NCBI GenBank assembly: GCA_907164885.2
Contig: OU015499.1
Coordinates: 158,471,828-158,535,827 of the forward strand
Reading direction: 5' to 3'
Source: Dolomedes plantarius
Lineage: Eukaryota > Arthropoda > Arachnida > Araneae > Dolomedidae
Length of the DNA: 64,000 nt
A program made the translations under genes and the position numbers. Below, one piece after another: positions 48,772 to 61,568 of this stretch. Numbering within the stretch: the first letter of the stretch is position 1; every line of letters begins with the position of its first letter. The notes beneath the pieces were generated by a model, which saw only the letters and a list, made by a program, of their open reading frames with translations, was not told the DNA's origin and did not search any database.

Positions 48772-49565
48772 AGTTACTGAATGAAATTCGCAATGATACT
48801 GAATGAAATTGCACTGAATGAAATTCGGAAAGAATTTATGACCTGGAATGGAAATTTCTCAACTTTAATATCCTGCCAGTTGCGCAGTTATGATGCGCTG
48901 CAGCGTCACGTGTTCATTCATTGGCGCCGCCAAACTTTAAAATTTTGCATTTTCCGTCGAATCCTGTATGCATATCAATTTGTGTCCATTTTGCATTGCC
49001 CCTTCTTGGTGCGTTATTTTTTTGTCCTAAGAGTGTAAAATTTCAATTTCGCTTTAAAAATGTGACCGTACAATTCCTAGGCTCTCTTAAAGAAAATGAC
49101 CGCAGGCACGAATCTGAAGCGATTCAACTTGAATAGTTTTTTAATGTTTTTTTTTGTGCTGTTCCGATTATAAAAATAAAAAGTTTATTAAAAAATTCAA
49201 ATGTCTTTTTTTATATTTATCTAAAAGAATTAATATTTAAAAACATAGGAGGGGGACTCGAATCGAATTACCCGCCACTGTTCGTACGATTGTACTATTT
49301 CAAAATTTGTTTACAATTTTAGAAGTTGAAACAATTGAATGTAGTTTCCATTCTTGAGATAAATAAATAGATTCAAAGAATTAAAAAGTTTTAGTTAGTC
49401 ATCATTGTTGTAGTTGTTTTGACGTAACAGAGGAAGTCGACAGGCGTTCTATTCTTTCCGCATTCTCTGATAAAACTTCAAACGTGAAGGTTGTTCAAGA
49501 GAGCTATCATACGAATTTCAAACTCTGTGATTGAATTATTTTGAAAACTCTTTGAAGACTGAGAA

Positions 49566-51382
49566 ATGAGTTTCGACTGCTGCGCCTCGAAATGCCTGTA
49601 AGTAGAACTAGCACCTTCCTTCCCATTTTTCCTTCAAATTTTAACGGCTAGAAGAAGGGATTGCTTGTGACTACGGATGCGCGTACAGAAAGATTGTTAC
49701 AGAGCGTACAGGAAGATAATTAATTCTGTACTATGTACTAACACAGTTTGAAAGACTCAAAACAGGCTCCTAACGATAATTAGATACCATCAAAAAATTT
49801 AAAAAGAATCTAGTTATTGACGGAGACCAGAACTTGTTTACAAAATGTAATTGTATGCGAGAACGATCGATCGCAAAACCTTCTGCGAAGGACTAGTCAA
49901 TCCCATTCGACCCGTTGGACATCACTGTCGTAGTAAAATCGTTTCGAGGGAAGTACCACAAATAATCTTCCAGAAAGCAAACCATTTGTTACCGTTAAGC
50001 AAAAATGTACAGGTTGCCTTGCAACTAGGATTCGCCCTCGTTATGTGCTGATCGGTGGGCCATGCCACATGGGTCCGAGGTAGCCGAGTGGTATCTCTTC
50101 GTGCCTCCGACTGGGGTTGCTCGGTTTGAATCCAGACGACGCCATTCGATACCTTCTTTTCTGGGCTGGATAAGGCACGTTAAGACTGTAAACCGGAAAG
50201 TCCTCCCATGAGGTCAGGGAGTGTGGGAGAAGGCAAGAGCCCTGAAGATGTCGCCCCTGGGGAGCTAGATCTAAACTGGGGTGACAGACAATTCACCAGC
50301 AGGTATTTCATCCGGGAAGGCCTTAGTACCTACGTCCCCTGTATGGTGCATTGTAAATGGGGAGACATATCGGATAAAACTTATCGGTTGCGGAGGATTC
50401 ATAGCCCTTGCTGAGTTTCCCATAGAGAGGTCGGAACCTATGTCCTATATGCTGGGGATGTCCATTTCTGCTTCATGCTCTGCGTTTTTGGCACGCATCA
50501 CGCTTTTTACCATCTGGTTTTGAAACTAGTCTGGAAAAACAACTTAAAGGCACTGTGTGAGGGGGGTGTAAATATAGAGTCCGGAAAATATGGAGGGTGT
50601 GTCTTCAATGGATGGGATGGGGTCAAGTCGTTTTGAAGCAGACGACATTTTCATTGGCTCGTAGTGGGTATATGTGCATCATTCGCTGCATCATAGTGGA
50701 AGTTGAACAGACAAACAGACATCATTTTGCTTTTCACTATTGAGATATTTAGCATGAAGTCTCCCATAATTAAATCAATTTATTAATTAATATTGAGAGA
50801 GTGGTATTTTCTAATGTTCTTGATTTTTTCTCTCTCTTCAGATTCGGGCGCCGTGCAGTTTCCGAAAGAAAAGGAGCGAGAGATAATCTAAGAAGACATC
50901 ACAAATTAGAACTGTAAGTACTCGTTCGTCGAGTGTTTTGGTAACAGGTACACCATATCACTGATTTCATTTTCAAACGTTCTTATTTCGCACGCAAAAA
51001 TGTGTTCGCTCTTATTCTTTCGACCTCAGGTAATGCTCTTAAAAGGGCATCGGCTAAAGCAGGGGTTCCTATCTGGTTACCCTCGACAACAAGAAATGGT
51101 AGTCGGAGTCAGGAAAGAAAAGAAATAAATTGGTTTCATCGCAGCCAAACGACCACAAATTGATTCAATTTCTTAAAAATGGGAAGGAGGCATTTTTACT
51201 CCCCAGTTGTTTTGTTCCAATTCTAAAAATTCCGCTTTCTGACGTTTCGAGTACTAAAAAATGCTCTTTGTGCTTAACATTTCTTGCATATATTTTTACT
51301 AGCTGAAAACCCGCGCTTCGCTCCGGAGTACATTCAAAATAAATACAACAGTCAATGTATGCAATTAATGCCAAAAAAATAA

Positions 51383-51444
<62 letters not shown>

Positions 51445-53254
51445 AATACGACGATCAATATAGACAATTGATGCAGAAAAAAATATATATATTTATAAAA
51501 AAAAACGTAAGGGATATTTTTATAGACAAAATAATGTCCAATCGTCTGCCGCATTAGCAAGAAAATAAATTTTTTTTTCTATTTAGTTGCTATGCACGGG
51601 ACGATACATTTATTTAAAGTACACTAAAAAGAAATCACGTGATCGGCATGTAATAAATTAAATTCTAAAAATTTCTAAATCTTTAAAAATTCACCAAAAA
51701 TCAGAAAATAGAGGTAAAGATTCAAAAAAAGATTTCATTTTAAAGGAATGTTTATGATCTTTCTTGCGATATAAATTTTATAACCCTCAAATTATTATTT
51801 TAAATGCAAACTTTAAAAAAAAAGCTACAAGAACAGCTTAACAAATTATTTTTAAAAAATCTATAAAGAATGTTTCAAAAATCTTTCTTAGTGCACCCCT
51901 ACAGCATAAGAAGAATCGCTATGCAAAATGTCAGCCCTTTAGGTCCAGCAGTTTGGTCTGTGCGTTGTATGTGAGTGAGTCAGTGAGTCAGTTACGGAAA
52001 TGTTTTATACATATAGATAAGTGAAACAACCGCAAGCTTGAAAAGTCTCGTTCATTTTTAAGTTTTCACACACATTTTGTTTTACAATTGAGTTTCATTT
52101 TTTGTTCACTTTCTTGTGGTTGTGAAGTGAGGTCGCTTTTCGACTCGATACTTCTATACCGATGTCTTTCGATCAGGTAGCGCTCTTTTCTGTCAGAGAT
52201 ATTCTAAACGGCATGTTTTTCGAAGCAACCAATATATTTCGCCTAAATTCGGAAGCTCATTGGCGGGGAAATTTCAAAGTTATGTGCCTCTTCCCAACCT
52301 CAAAATCTAATCATACCTTCAATAAATACCGCTACTCATAAATAGTTTACTTCAGAGTCTTTTTACTTTGAACTACACTTTGGCATGTATGCATGTTACG
52401 TAGAAGCCTCGGACAGGAAAAGATAATCGAAACAGCGACAGAAACAAGTCTTTGCATCCATATTTCTCAAGAGCTCCGGTGTGGTTCAATGTAGACTCAA
52501 GCTGACGAAAATGAAAGGAAAATAAAACATCCTCGGGTTTTGAATAACGGCAAATCGACCGTGAATGTTTTGTTCGGAAGCATCGTTTGTTCACAACGGT
52601 ATATTATCTTTCGAAAAATTATGAGGAATAATTTCTTCCTTTTCTGGAATTATGAGTCACTCTTACAGTTAAAATATAGAATTTTTTCTAAGTTAAAATA
52701 TTAATTAACAGAATATACCTAAATTATAGGGGTTGATACGGACTACAATCTGACATCGGAATGTAAACCCTTTTTAAAAGGAAAATGTTCTTTCAGTTAC
52801 TAGAGATCCCAACGAAACAAGATACGGGCATCTTGAAAAAACAATTGATGTCCTCAAAGTCTAAAAGTTTTCATCTTTAAATGAATTTTTTTGGAATGAA
52901 AGTATAACTAATATCTGTTTTCTTTCCAGGTCTATGTTCGACTGCTTTTCGTTTATGCCCAAAGTCCAAGAAACATTCGAAAATATGCGTCGCCGCAGGC
53001 CTATCATTGACATCGCTCAGCTCTGGTTCCGAGACCAACACGCAACTTTGTTACGGACTTGGAGTCGTTTGCTGCATGACCAAGAAATTGACTTGTATGA
53101 CGTCAAACCGTACCTCTTTCGACTCAAGGACTTTCGAGCCATTTTCCCCACTCTTAGCCGAAAGGGCAAAAAGCGTGCACTCGAGTGGCAGAAGTTGGCC
53201 AATTATTCAATTGTCCAGGTCTTCCTTTACCGCAAGAAACTCTATGACCCGTAA
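49566..53254 (+). CDS. Three-exon gene of unknown family, array copy 4
   Basis: Exons are 49566-49597, 50842-50913 and 52930-53254. Donors are GTAAGTAG and GTAAGTAC; acceptors are CTCTCTTCAG and TCTTTCCAG. The open frame is about 142 codons. Exon 1 reads MSFDCCASKC. Exon 2 has Arg to Gly and Phe to Leu changes. Exon 3 differs from copy 3 only by a Gln to Glu change and synonymous sites. Intron 2 is enlarged to 2016 bp by a Helitron that leaves both splice sites intact. GC-rich stem-loops follow the stop (about 53550-53650). Confidence 0.8.
50071..50720 (+). repeat. tRNA-derived SINE in intron 1, copy 4
   Basis: Both pol III boxes are intact (box A 50081-50091, box B 50123-50133). It is almost the same as the unit 1 copy, unlike the decayed copies in units 2 and 3. 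Confidence 0.7.
51299..52017 (-). mobile_element. Non-autonomous Helitron in intron 2 of gene copy 4
   Basis: Read on the minus strand it starts TC (52017-52016) and ends CTAG (51302-51299), lying between host A and host T with no target duplication. The unit 1 sequence TTTTTATAAGTG near 5376 is the uninterrupted site. A hairpin (CCGGAGCGAAGCGCGG) lies about 7 bases before the CTAG end. These are the defining features of a Helitron. It has an inner (TA)n tract at about 51388-51440 and no helicase. Confidence 0.93.
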
Positions 53255-54058
53255 AGGGCGTGGTCTCTGCGGCGTCACTTAAGATCGACTGTCTTTTCTC
53301 TGCATCGATTACGTCCTATTTTTACCGATCTTGAGAACTGTAGTGCACTATTCCACCTGTTGCACTCTATTTTCGAATTTTATGACTTTATTACCGATAA
53401 TGACTCACACTCCCGATTGTGACATTTACAAAACACCGAACTTTGTCTTTCCATCAGCTACAGCCATCCTCCTACCACCATCTTTCTTCCACCTATCAGT
53501 AAGCATCTTCCAGCCATACCACCTAGGCGAAGCCACCGAGCTACGCTTCCAACACCACCGGGAGCGTAAGGCGGTGGTGATTTATGGAGAGCGGCTTCGT
53601 AACCTACCTCCAAGTGGTGCTCTCCGGTGAACGCTCTCACCACTTGAGGTGGGGGCGGCTAAAAGGTTACAGAATCATCAAGGAAAACAAAGCGTACAGA
53701 ATCATCAAGGAAATGAAAGCTTACAGAAACTGAACCGTATGGAACTTATATAATTTGTGCGAAGACATCGAAAATAACTATCATGAGTTTGTGGCCTCAA
53801 GATTTGGCGTCATGGACTCGCTGTCCGGTCCTGTCAAACGTAGGATCCAGATACCATCTTGGTGGGACTGGTTGTTTTACAGTACACATTTACTAGCGAG
53901 TAGCATGCATCAAAGTTATGAACAGTGAAGCGGCCACAGAGTAACAATTTGAAGTCTACGGAAGGTAGAAGGACATATTAATGTTATTTTCAACGATTTC
54001 TTCTAAAGTCCTTTCGTTTTGCGTCACTTGTTTTATGCATAAAGTTTTATGTTAGATC

Positions 54059-54064
54059 ATTAAA
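54059..54064 (+). terminator. Candidate poly(A) signal ATTAAA, gene copy 4
   Basis: Same conserved location as in the other units, 0.8 kb after the stop codon. Confidence 0.35.
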
Positions 54065-54261
54065 GTTCAGTATATACCTTGCATTGCTTCATTAATCGTG
54101 TTCGACTCACTGGGCTTTATATAACGAATATTTATACATCTTTTTGTAGGTTGACGGTTAATGAACATTATGAGAAATGGATTTTTAAAATTGGTTCGAA
54201 TTGAATACAAGTCGGTTGGTAATTTTCCTGGTTTATTACACTCACACACAAACACATATAT

Positions 54262-57200
54262 TAGTCCAGTCAAATTGTGTTTTTCGGAGGAAAATTTTGG
54301 GGTAGTTTTGATTTCTTCCATTTTATATGTTTTTTGGGGTGCTGAATCGGAATCGGAGGTTTGTTAACAAAATTTCGTGACGCAACATTGAAAAAAATGC
54401 AAAAAAAGGTAAACATTTTCATTTTTTGGCGGTTTTTCGCTTATAACTCGGAAACTATCAACTTTTCATATATAATTTTATTTATCAAAATTAAAGTACA
54501 TAAAATTTCCTACAAATTTCACTATTTCGGGTTTTTTCTCCGACGGACCGTTTGGGCTCAAGCGCTATTTGAAAATTGGCGTATTTCGGCTGTCTCCGCA
54601 AAAACCCACTTTTCCCACTTCAAAATTCTACTTTATTATTAATGGCTGTCAATTAGTGAATTCCTCCCAGTTCTCTGCACATACCTTATTTAGATCGTAT
54701 ATGTAGAGGTACAGGTAATTTTTTCAAAAATAAAATAATGTTCAAGTTATTTAAAGAAGTTCGAAATTGTACAAATTAGTTGTAATTGTTACAAAAAAGT
54801 TGAGATTCCAAAGAAAAATCGTGAAAAATTATTACATTTTATTATATTGTATTACAATACATATGATCATATATTACATTATTATATGAGCCGTTGTCGT
54901 TTAGAGGGTTCTGGCTGAGGTTCTTCGAAGGCGGCGAGTCCTGGCACAGGTTCGGGTTGTTCTGTCGTCAGAGTCGGGGCTTGTTCATCTGGAAAATGAA
55001 AGAGGTGGTGAGAAAACAACAACGTGTGATCATATCTTAAGGAGAGATGAGTGATTACGAAATAGATTGTGAGATTAGACATACCTTCCGCATCATGTAA
55101 GCGTATTTCTTCAGTCTGTTCTTCAGTATGTACCCATGACGTGAAAGGTGCTGTATCCGTCGATTGTATGTACATTAAAATCAGCATTATCGTACACCTG
55201 CTGTGAAAAGCATGGCTGGTTAACTTTCAGCGGATCGCTGCTGACAGCTGATGCTTCCAGGCGGACAGCCTCTGTGTAAGTCGAACAAAATCTCAATGAG
55301 GAAACCACATCGACTAATTTCCTTGAGCCGTACTTCTTGTACAGAAACACTGCCAACCCTACGAGGACTGGTGAAATGAATGATCTGGGCCTCCACTGCT
55401 GCTACAAGACTATGAGCCAGTGCTGTGTTCTTCTTCTTCCACATATCATGGTCCCTACGTTTTTTGTTTAGTACATCTGTTTCCATAAATGTACGGAGAC
55501 TTTCAGGAATGAGTTCCTCGTTTCCTTTCAAAAATTTATCAGGTGAGGGGTACTGTGCGGTCTCATACACCTGGCTCCGGATATCCTCAACAACAATTGC
55601 AGCAGCCGTCTTAATAATCCGGAGTCTTTCCTCTTTTTCATTTTTTAAAGCCTGCTGGTACCAAGCATCATTTAAAATTTTATACCCTGTGTTTTTGAAA
55701 CACACTACCAGCTTCTTGTTTGGAGAAAAAGTCATTATTATATCGCTTCCATATTTTTTGAGTAGATGAGCTTTAAATGTCTTTATGTCAGGACGATAAT
55801 CACCCTTGATTTGGTCCACCAACTCGTCTAGCGTAAACTGACATTCTCCATCACTATTCTCAAGATAAGTGTAGACATATTTCATTGCTGCTTCAACATG
55901 ATTGGCGAATGGACCCCTTTTTCTCTTCTCTTGAATTTTTGGGCGATTGTACAATTTTCTCATGCATAAACTATGATACTGACAATCAGAAACCACCAAG
56001 TCTGAGACAGGCAAAAGACGTTTGATTATGGCTTGTCCATACTTATCACCACGTTCTTCTGCCCTTTTTATGATAGTTTCCTTGACTTTCAAAATTCGAA
56101 CCTGATACACAATATTACGATTGTTTTTCTTTTTTCTTTGTTGTTCTATAAAGTCAGGTGTTATGACGAGGCCACACATAAAACAATGAGTTTTGAAATT
56201 GAAATGCGCTTCAGTAGAACGTCTTTTGACTTGCTCTCTACCCTGTTCCGCCTTCTTCAAATGAGCTGCAATCATTCTTTTATTAATGTAGTTTGTACGA
56301 CATCGCTCATGAACATCAACTGCAGATTTTTCACGTAGCTGAACATGCTCACCATCCTTCCTCTTCTTTTTGACTCGATAAACGTTTTCAAACCTCTTTG
56401 CCGCACCGTTATCACCTTCTCTACGTTATTATCCAGCACTTCATCACAAATAAATGACATTTTAACACATTTGAAGCCATTTTTAACACTACGCGTAAAT
56501 ATAACTTTTGAATCGTGTTGTCGTTGGATTCTAACACTGAACTACTTACTTCCTTCGCACTGCCACTGGTAGGAATCGGATGGCCGGTGTTTTTATTTTT
56601 TGTTTTTTTTTTAGGGGGGAGGGGAGGAAACCTCGTGAACAATATGAAGGGACTTGAGACTGGGTCAACACCCCTATATCGGATATAGGGGGTGTTGATT
56701 GGGTACGCATGTACACGGTGACGTAGTTGGCCTTGAATCGTCTGTGAAGGAATCGAATGGAAGGAAAGAGGGCTTTTAAACCAAACGGGGCAGTTATAAA
56801 ATCATTTGGTGAGGCTCGTGGAGAATAAATAACATGAAAAGACGTACAAGACGGAATTATATTTGCACAGAATTTAAATACAATGTGATTTTGAAAATCC
56901 TACATTGTATTGGAAGGAGGAATTAAATGACAGCCTTTAATGATAAGTTTTGGAGTGTAAAAAGTGGGTTTTTACGGAGCCAGCCGAAATACGCCAATTT
57001 TAAAATAGCGCTTGAGCCCAAACGGTCCGTCGGAGAAAAAAACCTAATAAGTGAAATTTGTAGGAAATTTTATGTACTTTAATTTTGATAAATAAGATTA
57101 TATACAAAAAAGTTGATAGTTTCCGAGTTATAAGCAAAAAACCGCCAAAAAATGAAAATTTTCACCTTTTTTTGCATTTTTTTCAATGTTGCGTCACGAA

Positions 57201-57322
57201 ATTTTGTTAACAAACCTCAGATTCGGATTCAGCACCCCAAAAAACATATAAAATAGAAGAAATCAAAACTACCCCAAAATTTTCCCTCGAGGGCCCCTTT
57301 TGAGCACAAATTGACTGGACTA
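54262..57322 (-). mobile_element. Unclassified 3.06-kb DNA transposon with ~0.4-kb inverted repeats
   Basis: The inverted repeats begin TAGTCCAGTCAA and run inward to about 54640 on the left and from about 56930 on the right. They share blocks such as CAAAATTTCGTGACGCAACA and GACGGACCGTTTGGGCTCAA. Target duplication is not clear; TAT lies on both sides. The single gene inside is on the minus strand. Between gene and right repeat is an inverted repeat at 56665-56698 (TCAACACCCCTATATC and its complement). I cannot match the ends to a named superfamily. Confidence 0.8.
54882..56460 (-). pseudogene. Unknown zinc-binding-like protein of the long-TIR transposon
   Basis: Starts at ATG 56458-56460. 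Order of readable parts: MSFICDEVLDNN; after a frameshift near 56374, VHERCRTNYINKRM; then a second Cys block CFMCGLVITPDF; then SDCQYHSLCMRKLYN, which with the earlier Cys could bind zinc; and a long helical, Lys/Glu-rich part to about residue 330. A second frameshift near 55370 leads to KKYGSRKLVDVVSSL and NADFNVHTIDGYSTFHVMG, a signature I have seen only in uncharacterised, transposon-like arthropod and cnidarian proteins. Beyond this are an apparent 96-bp intron (54989-55084, GTATGT..TTTTCCAG) and a Pro/Glu-rich end at 54882. The role is probably transposase, by position; no DDE triad can be pointed to. Confidence 0.6.
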
Positions 57323-57330
57323 TATGACAA

Positions 57331-58112
57331 CTAGCTGAAAACCCGCACTTGGCTACGGAGTACATTCAAAGTAAATACAACGGTCAATGTATGCAATTAA
57401 TGCCAAAAATAAATAAAGAAATAAATATATATATATAATACGACGATCAATGTATACAATTGATGAAATATATATATATATTTATAAGAAAATCGTAAGG
57501 GATATTTTTATAGACAAAATAATGTAGAAGAAAATATTTAAATTAAATCTAATATAAAGAATACTAAAGAATATAGTACAGTCAATATAGTACAGTTTGT
57601 AGAACATTTCTTTTACTGTATTTTAATATTTTTTTGGATAATGTCCAATCGTCTGCCGCATTAGCAAGGAAAAAAAATATTTTTTGTCTATTTAGTTGTT
57701 ATGCACGTAACGATAAATTTATTTAAAGTACCAGAAAAAGAAATCACGTGATCGGCATTTAATAAATTAAATTCTAAAAATGAATCTTTAAAAATTCACC
57801 AAAAATCAGAAAATAGAGGTAAAGATTCGAAAAATATTTCATTTTAAAGGAATTTTTATGATCTTTCTCGCGATATAAATTTTATAACCCTCAAATTATT
57901 ATTTTACATTCAAACTGAAAAAAAATTTACTAAAACAGCTTAAAAATTTAATTTAAAAAATCTAAGAAGAATTTTTCAAAAATCTATCTTAGTGCACCCC
58001 TACACCATAAGAAGAATCGCCATGCAAAATTTCAGCCCTTTAGGTCCAGCGGTTTGGTCTGTGCGTTGTATGTCAGTAAGTCAGTTACGGAATTGTTTTA
58101 TATATATATAGA
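57331..58112 (-). mobile_element. Helitron, third and most diverged of a head-to-tail trio
   Basis: The minus-strand 3' end CTAG is at 57331, followed by host T. The 5' TC end is at 58112 and directly touches the next copy. 782 bp, same family as 51299-52017. Confidence 0.9.
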
Positions 58113-58788
58113 CTAGCTGAAAACCCGCGCTTCGCTACGGAGTACATTCAAATTAAATACAACGGTCAACGTATGCAATTTATGCCAAAAAATAAATATA
58201 TATATTTATAACAAATGCGATGATCAATGTATACAATTGATGTAAAATATATATCTATCTATCTATATATATATTTATAAAAAAATCGTAAGGGATATGC
58301 ATTTATTTTGGATAATATCCAATCGTCTGCTGCATTAGAAAGAGAAAAAAATATTTTTTTTGTCTATTTAGTTGTTACGCACGTGACGATAAATTTATTG
58401 AAAGTACCAGAAAAAGAAATCACGTGATCGGCATTTAATAAATTAAATTCTAAAAATTAATCTTTAAAAATTCCCCAAAAATCAGGAAATGGAGGTAAAA
58501 ATTCGAAAAAATATTCATTTTGAAGGAATTTTTATGATCTTTCTCGTGATATAAATTTTATAACCCTCAATGTATTATTTTAAATGCAAACGTAAAAAAA
58601 GTTTAAAAAACAGCTTAAAAATTTAATTAAAAAAAATCTAAGAAGAATTTTTGAAAAATCTTTCGTAGTGCACCCCTACACTATTAGAAGAATCGCCATG
58701 CAAAATTTCAGCCCTTTAGGTCCAGCGGTTTGGTCTGTGCGTTGTATGTCAGTAAGTCAGTTACGGAATTGTTTTATATATATATAGA
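58113..58788 (-). mobile_element. Helitron, middle copy of the trio
   Basis: 676 bp. It joins its neighbours without a single spacer base. Almost identical to the next copy, including a (CTAT)n microsatellite near 58252-58265. Confidence 0.9.
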
Positions 58789-59490
58789 CTAGCTGAAAAC
58801 CCGCGCTTCGCTACGGAGTACATTCAAATTAAATACAACGGTCAACGTATGCAATTTATGCCAAAAAATAAATATATATATTTATAACAAATGCGATGAT
58901 CAATGTATACAATTGATGTAAAATATATATCTATCTATCTATATATATATTTATAAAAAAATCGTAAGGGATATGCATTTTTTTGGGATAATATCCAATC
59001 GTCTGCTGCATTAGAAAGAGAAAAAAATATTTTTTTTGTCTATTTAGTTGTTACGCACGTGACGATAAATTTATTGAAAGTACCAGAAAAAGAAATCACG
59101 TGATCGGCATTTAATAAATTAAATTCTAAAAATTAATCTTTAAAAATTCCCCAAAAATCAGGAAATGGAGGTAAAAATTCGAAAAAATATTCATTTTGAA
59201 GGAATTTTTATGATCTTTCTCGTGATATAAATTTTATAACCCTCAATGTATTATTTTAAATGCAAACGTAAAAAAAGTTTAAAAAACAGCTTAAAAATTT
59301 AATTAAAAAAAATCTAAGAAGAATTTTTGAAAAATCTTTCGTAGTGCACCCCTACACTATTAGAAGAATCGCCATGCAAAATTTCAGCCCTTTAGGTCCA
59401 GCGGTTTGGTCTGTGCGTTGTATGTCAGTCAGTCAGTGAATGAATGAATGAATGAATGAGTCAGTTACGGAACTGTTTTATATATATAGA
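58789..59490 (-). mobile_element. Helitron, outer copy of the trio
   Basis: 702 bp. The minus-strand 5' TC is at 59490-59489, preceded by host A. It differs from the middle copy mainly by an extra run of GAATGAAT near 59437-59458 and a few substitutions. Confidence 0.9.
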
Positions 59491-59687
59491 TTATGCACAG
59501 GGCTCAAGTATGCGCAAGAATATTAAAATATTGTATTAAGAGCAATGCGAGATACAAAAAGGCCGGTCTCCTGTGAGCACCGCCTACACTCTCCGCGAGC
59601 CAATAAGCTCGTTCTCCCCCACCGTGACCAGGAGGTCTCCTTCACACACAAAAAAACGTCACTAGAGGGCGCCAGGCCCTACATATG
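59491..59687. other. Short unassigned segment
   Basis: GC-richer than its surroundings, with no counterpart in other units and no ORF. Possibly an end of another element. Array sequence resumes right after it. Confidence 0.35.
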
Positions 59688-59883
59688 AAACAAACTCAAT
59701 CTTACCAGTTAGGAATAGGGATGAAAAATGCAACTGTCGACATGGTATTACGAGAAAATGCGAGAATAACTTCCCGCTGCACCACAAAAATTTTCTTGAA
59801 GGATATTTGAGAAAACAAACGCTTCCACCATACAGCATTTTCAACGCGAAATAAGAATAGGGTTTTTCATAGCCAACGAAATA

Positions 59884-60870
59884 CATTCCAACCCCGTTAT
59901 AGCGAACCCGGTATATAACGAACTCCCGGATATAACGAACGAAAATTTTGGTTCTCCCCGTTTTCCTATTGTATTTAATGCTAATTTATCCTTTTATAGC
60001 GAACCTCCGAAATCTTAAGAATCGGCTATAACGAACATTTTTTTTCTGTCGACAACTGAATTCTTTTTTTTTTAACTTTTTAAGAATGATGAAGATACAA
60101 AGAATTTTGAAGAAGCAAAGAATGTTGAAGAAGAAGATGATGAAAGATTTACCTATCGCGATGTGGATAGAAAAGCTCAAAATTTCATCATTCTCGGATT
60201 GCGACATGCAACTGTTCGAAACGTGACGATGAAGTCATTACATGTGAAAATCCGACTGATGAAGAAATCACAATGAATCATGTAATTTCTTCGTGCAATT
60301 TCTTCATTCGTGTAATTTCTTCATGAATCATGTGATTTCTTCATTCTGAAATCGAAGATTCTGCATCTGATGCTGATGAAGACAGCACATAAATGACGAA
60401 ATAGCCACCATCTCAGATGCTACAGAAGCGATGCGTGTCATTAATAAGTTTTTGTCTACACAAACGGTGGAAGAAAGAGTGTTGGAGTCATTGGATGCAT
60501 TGGACAAAGAAATTCGTAAAATATTTTTTGAAATCGGCATCACGTCAGCAGAAGATGACAGGTTATTTCTGTATCAAAACGGTGAGCAACAATTGAAAGG
60601 AAAACGAATTTATTTCCGTTTGTCTTCATTTTTAGTTAATTTAATTAGTATTGTGTCAGTTTAACGTAATCGATTTTAGTCAATTTAACTCATTAATGAT
60701 TATTTTTAATAGATTTTATCATTCTTTTAATACATCGTTATTGAATACACATTGCAACTAATTAGTTGTACATTTTGTGAAATCTAACTTCTTAACGGTT
60801 CGGATAAAGCGAACCACCGGATATAACGAACAAAACCTTTGGTCCCTTGAAGTTTTTTAAGGAATATCTG
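59884..60870 (+). pseudogene. Tigger/pogo-like relic
   Basis: The left end after TA reads CATTCCAACCCCGTTATAGC, and GGATATAACGAAC motifs occur at both ends (59927-59940 and 60818-60831 regions). The plus-strand frame 60431-60540 codes the C-terminal part of a pogo-type transposase (MRVINKFLSTQTVEERVLES). The catalytic domain is missing. The right border is approximate, set by where array homology resumes. Confidence 0.65.
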
Positions 60871-61475
60871 AAAGCCGAGGAATTCTAGATTTTAATGAAA
60901 TTTGACTCACATCAACGCATTTTACATGATGCACTTATATCACTTCAATCGAATAAGAAAAAAGTTTCATTTGCTGATCACGTGATCTCAGCATTTTTAC
61001 TAAGAGATCGTCATGGCAGACGACTTGTCGCCCGCATTTTCGCAATTGTCTCTTTTCGAGTCATCACATGTCGCTTCGCATTACCACGATCTAAGGTTGA
61101 ATTGTTGAGCACACGACAGACATTCGATCTATTTTTTTAAGAGTTGGCTTAAAGGTTTTATTCTGCAGCTTAGAGAACGACTTTTTTTTCAATTGGTCCA
61201 CCAAACTCCTTTGTAGTTGACTGCGATTTAATATCACAAGTGTTGTCCCAAACATCTTCCATTGTTGTTGTTGGCTAGGGCGCTAGCATCGATAACAGAT
61301 TCGGTGGCCTTTAGGAATGAGGTATTAACGCTGCCAACCAACCAACCAAATTTTGTTGTCGGGAGATTATCATTTTGCATTTGTTGATGCAACAAAACTG
61401 TTTGATTGGGGAGAGCTGCATTTCAAAAATGTTTGCCTATTTTGCGGCAGAGCTATATGTGATGCGCATCTCTTA

Positions 61476-61505
61476 CCCTTGTATGTATATATATACATAC
61501 ATATG

Positions 61506-61566
<61 letters not shown>
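61476..61566. repeat. (TA)n / (CATA)n microsatellite
   Basis: Alternating TA with CATACATA interruptions on its left side. Confidence 0.9.

Positions 61567-61568
<2 letters not shown>

Larger units (their letters stand above)
45944..61475. repeat. Tandem array unit 4, with large insertions
   Basis: Follows the unit order from the TGACGTCA block through the gene to about 54190. It resumes at 59688 (equivalent to about 7613 of unit 1), breaks for a Tigger-like relic (59884 to about 60870) and resumes to about 61435 (equivalent to 8270), then diverges. The mariner insertion of units 1 and 3 is not seen here. Confidence 0.8.
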
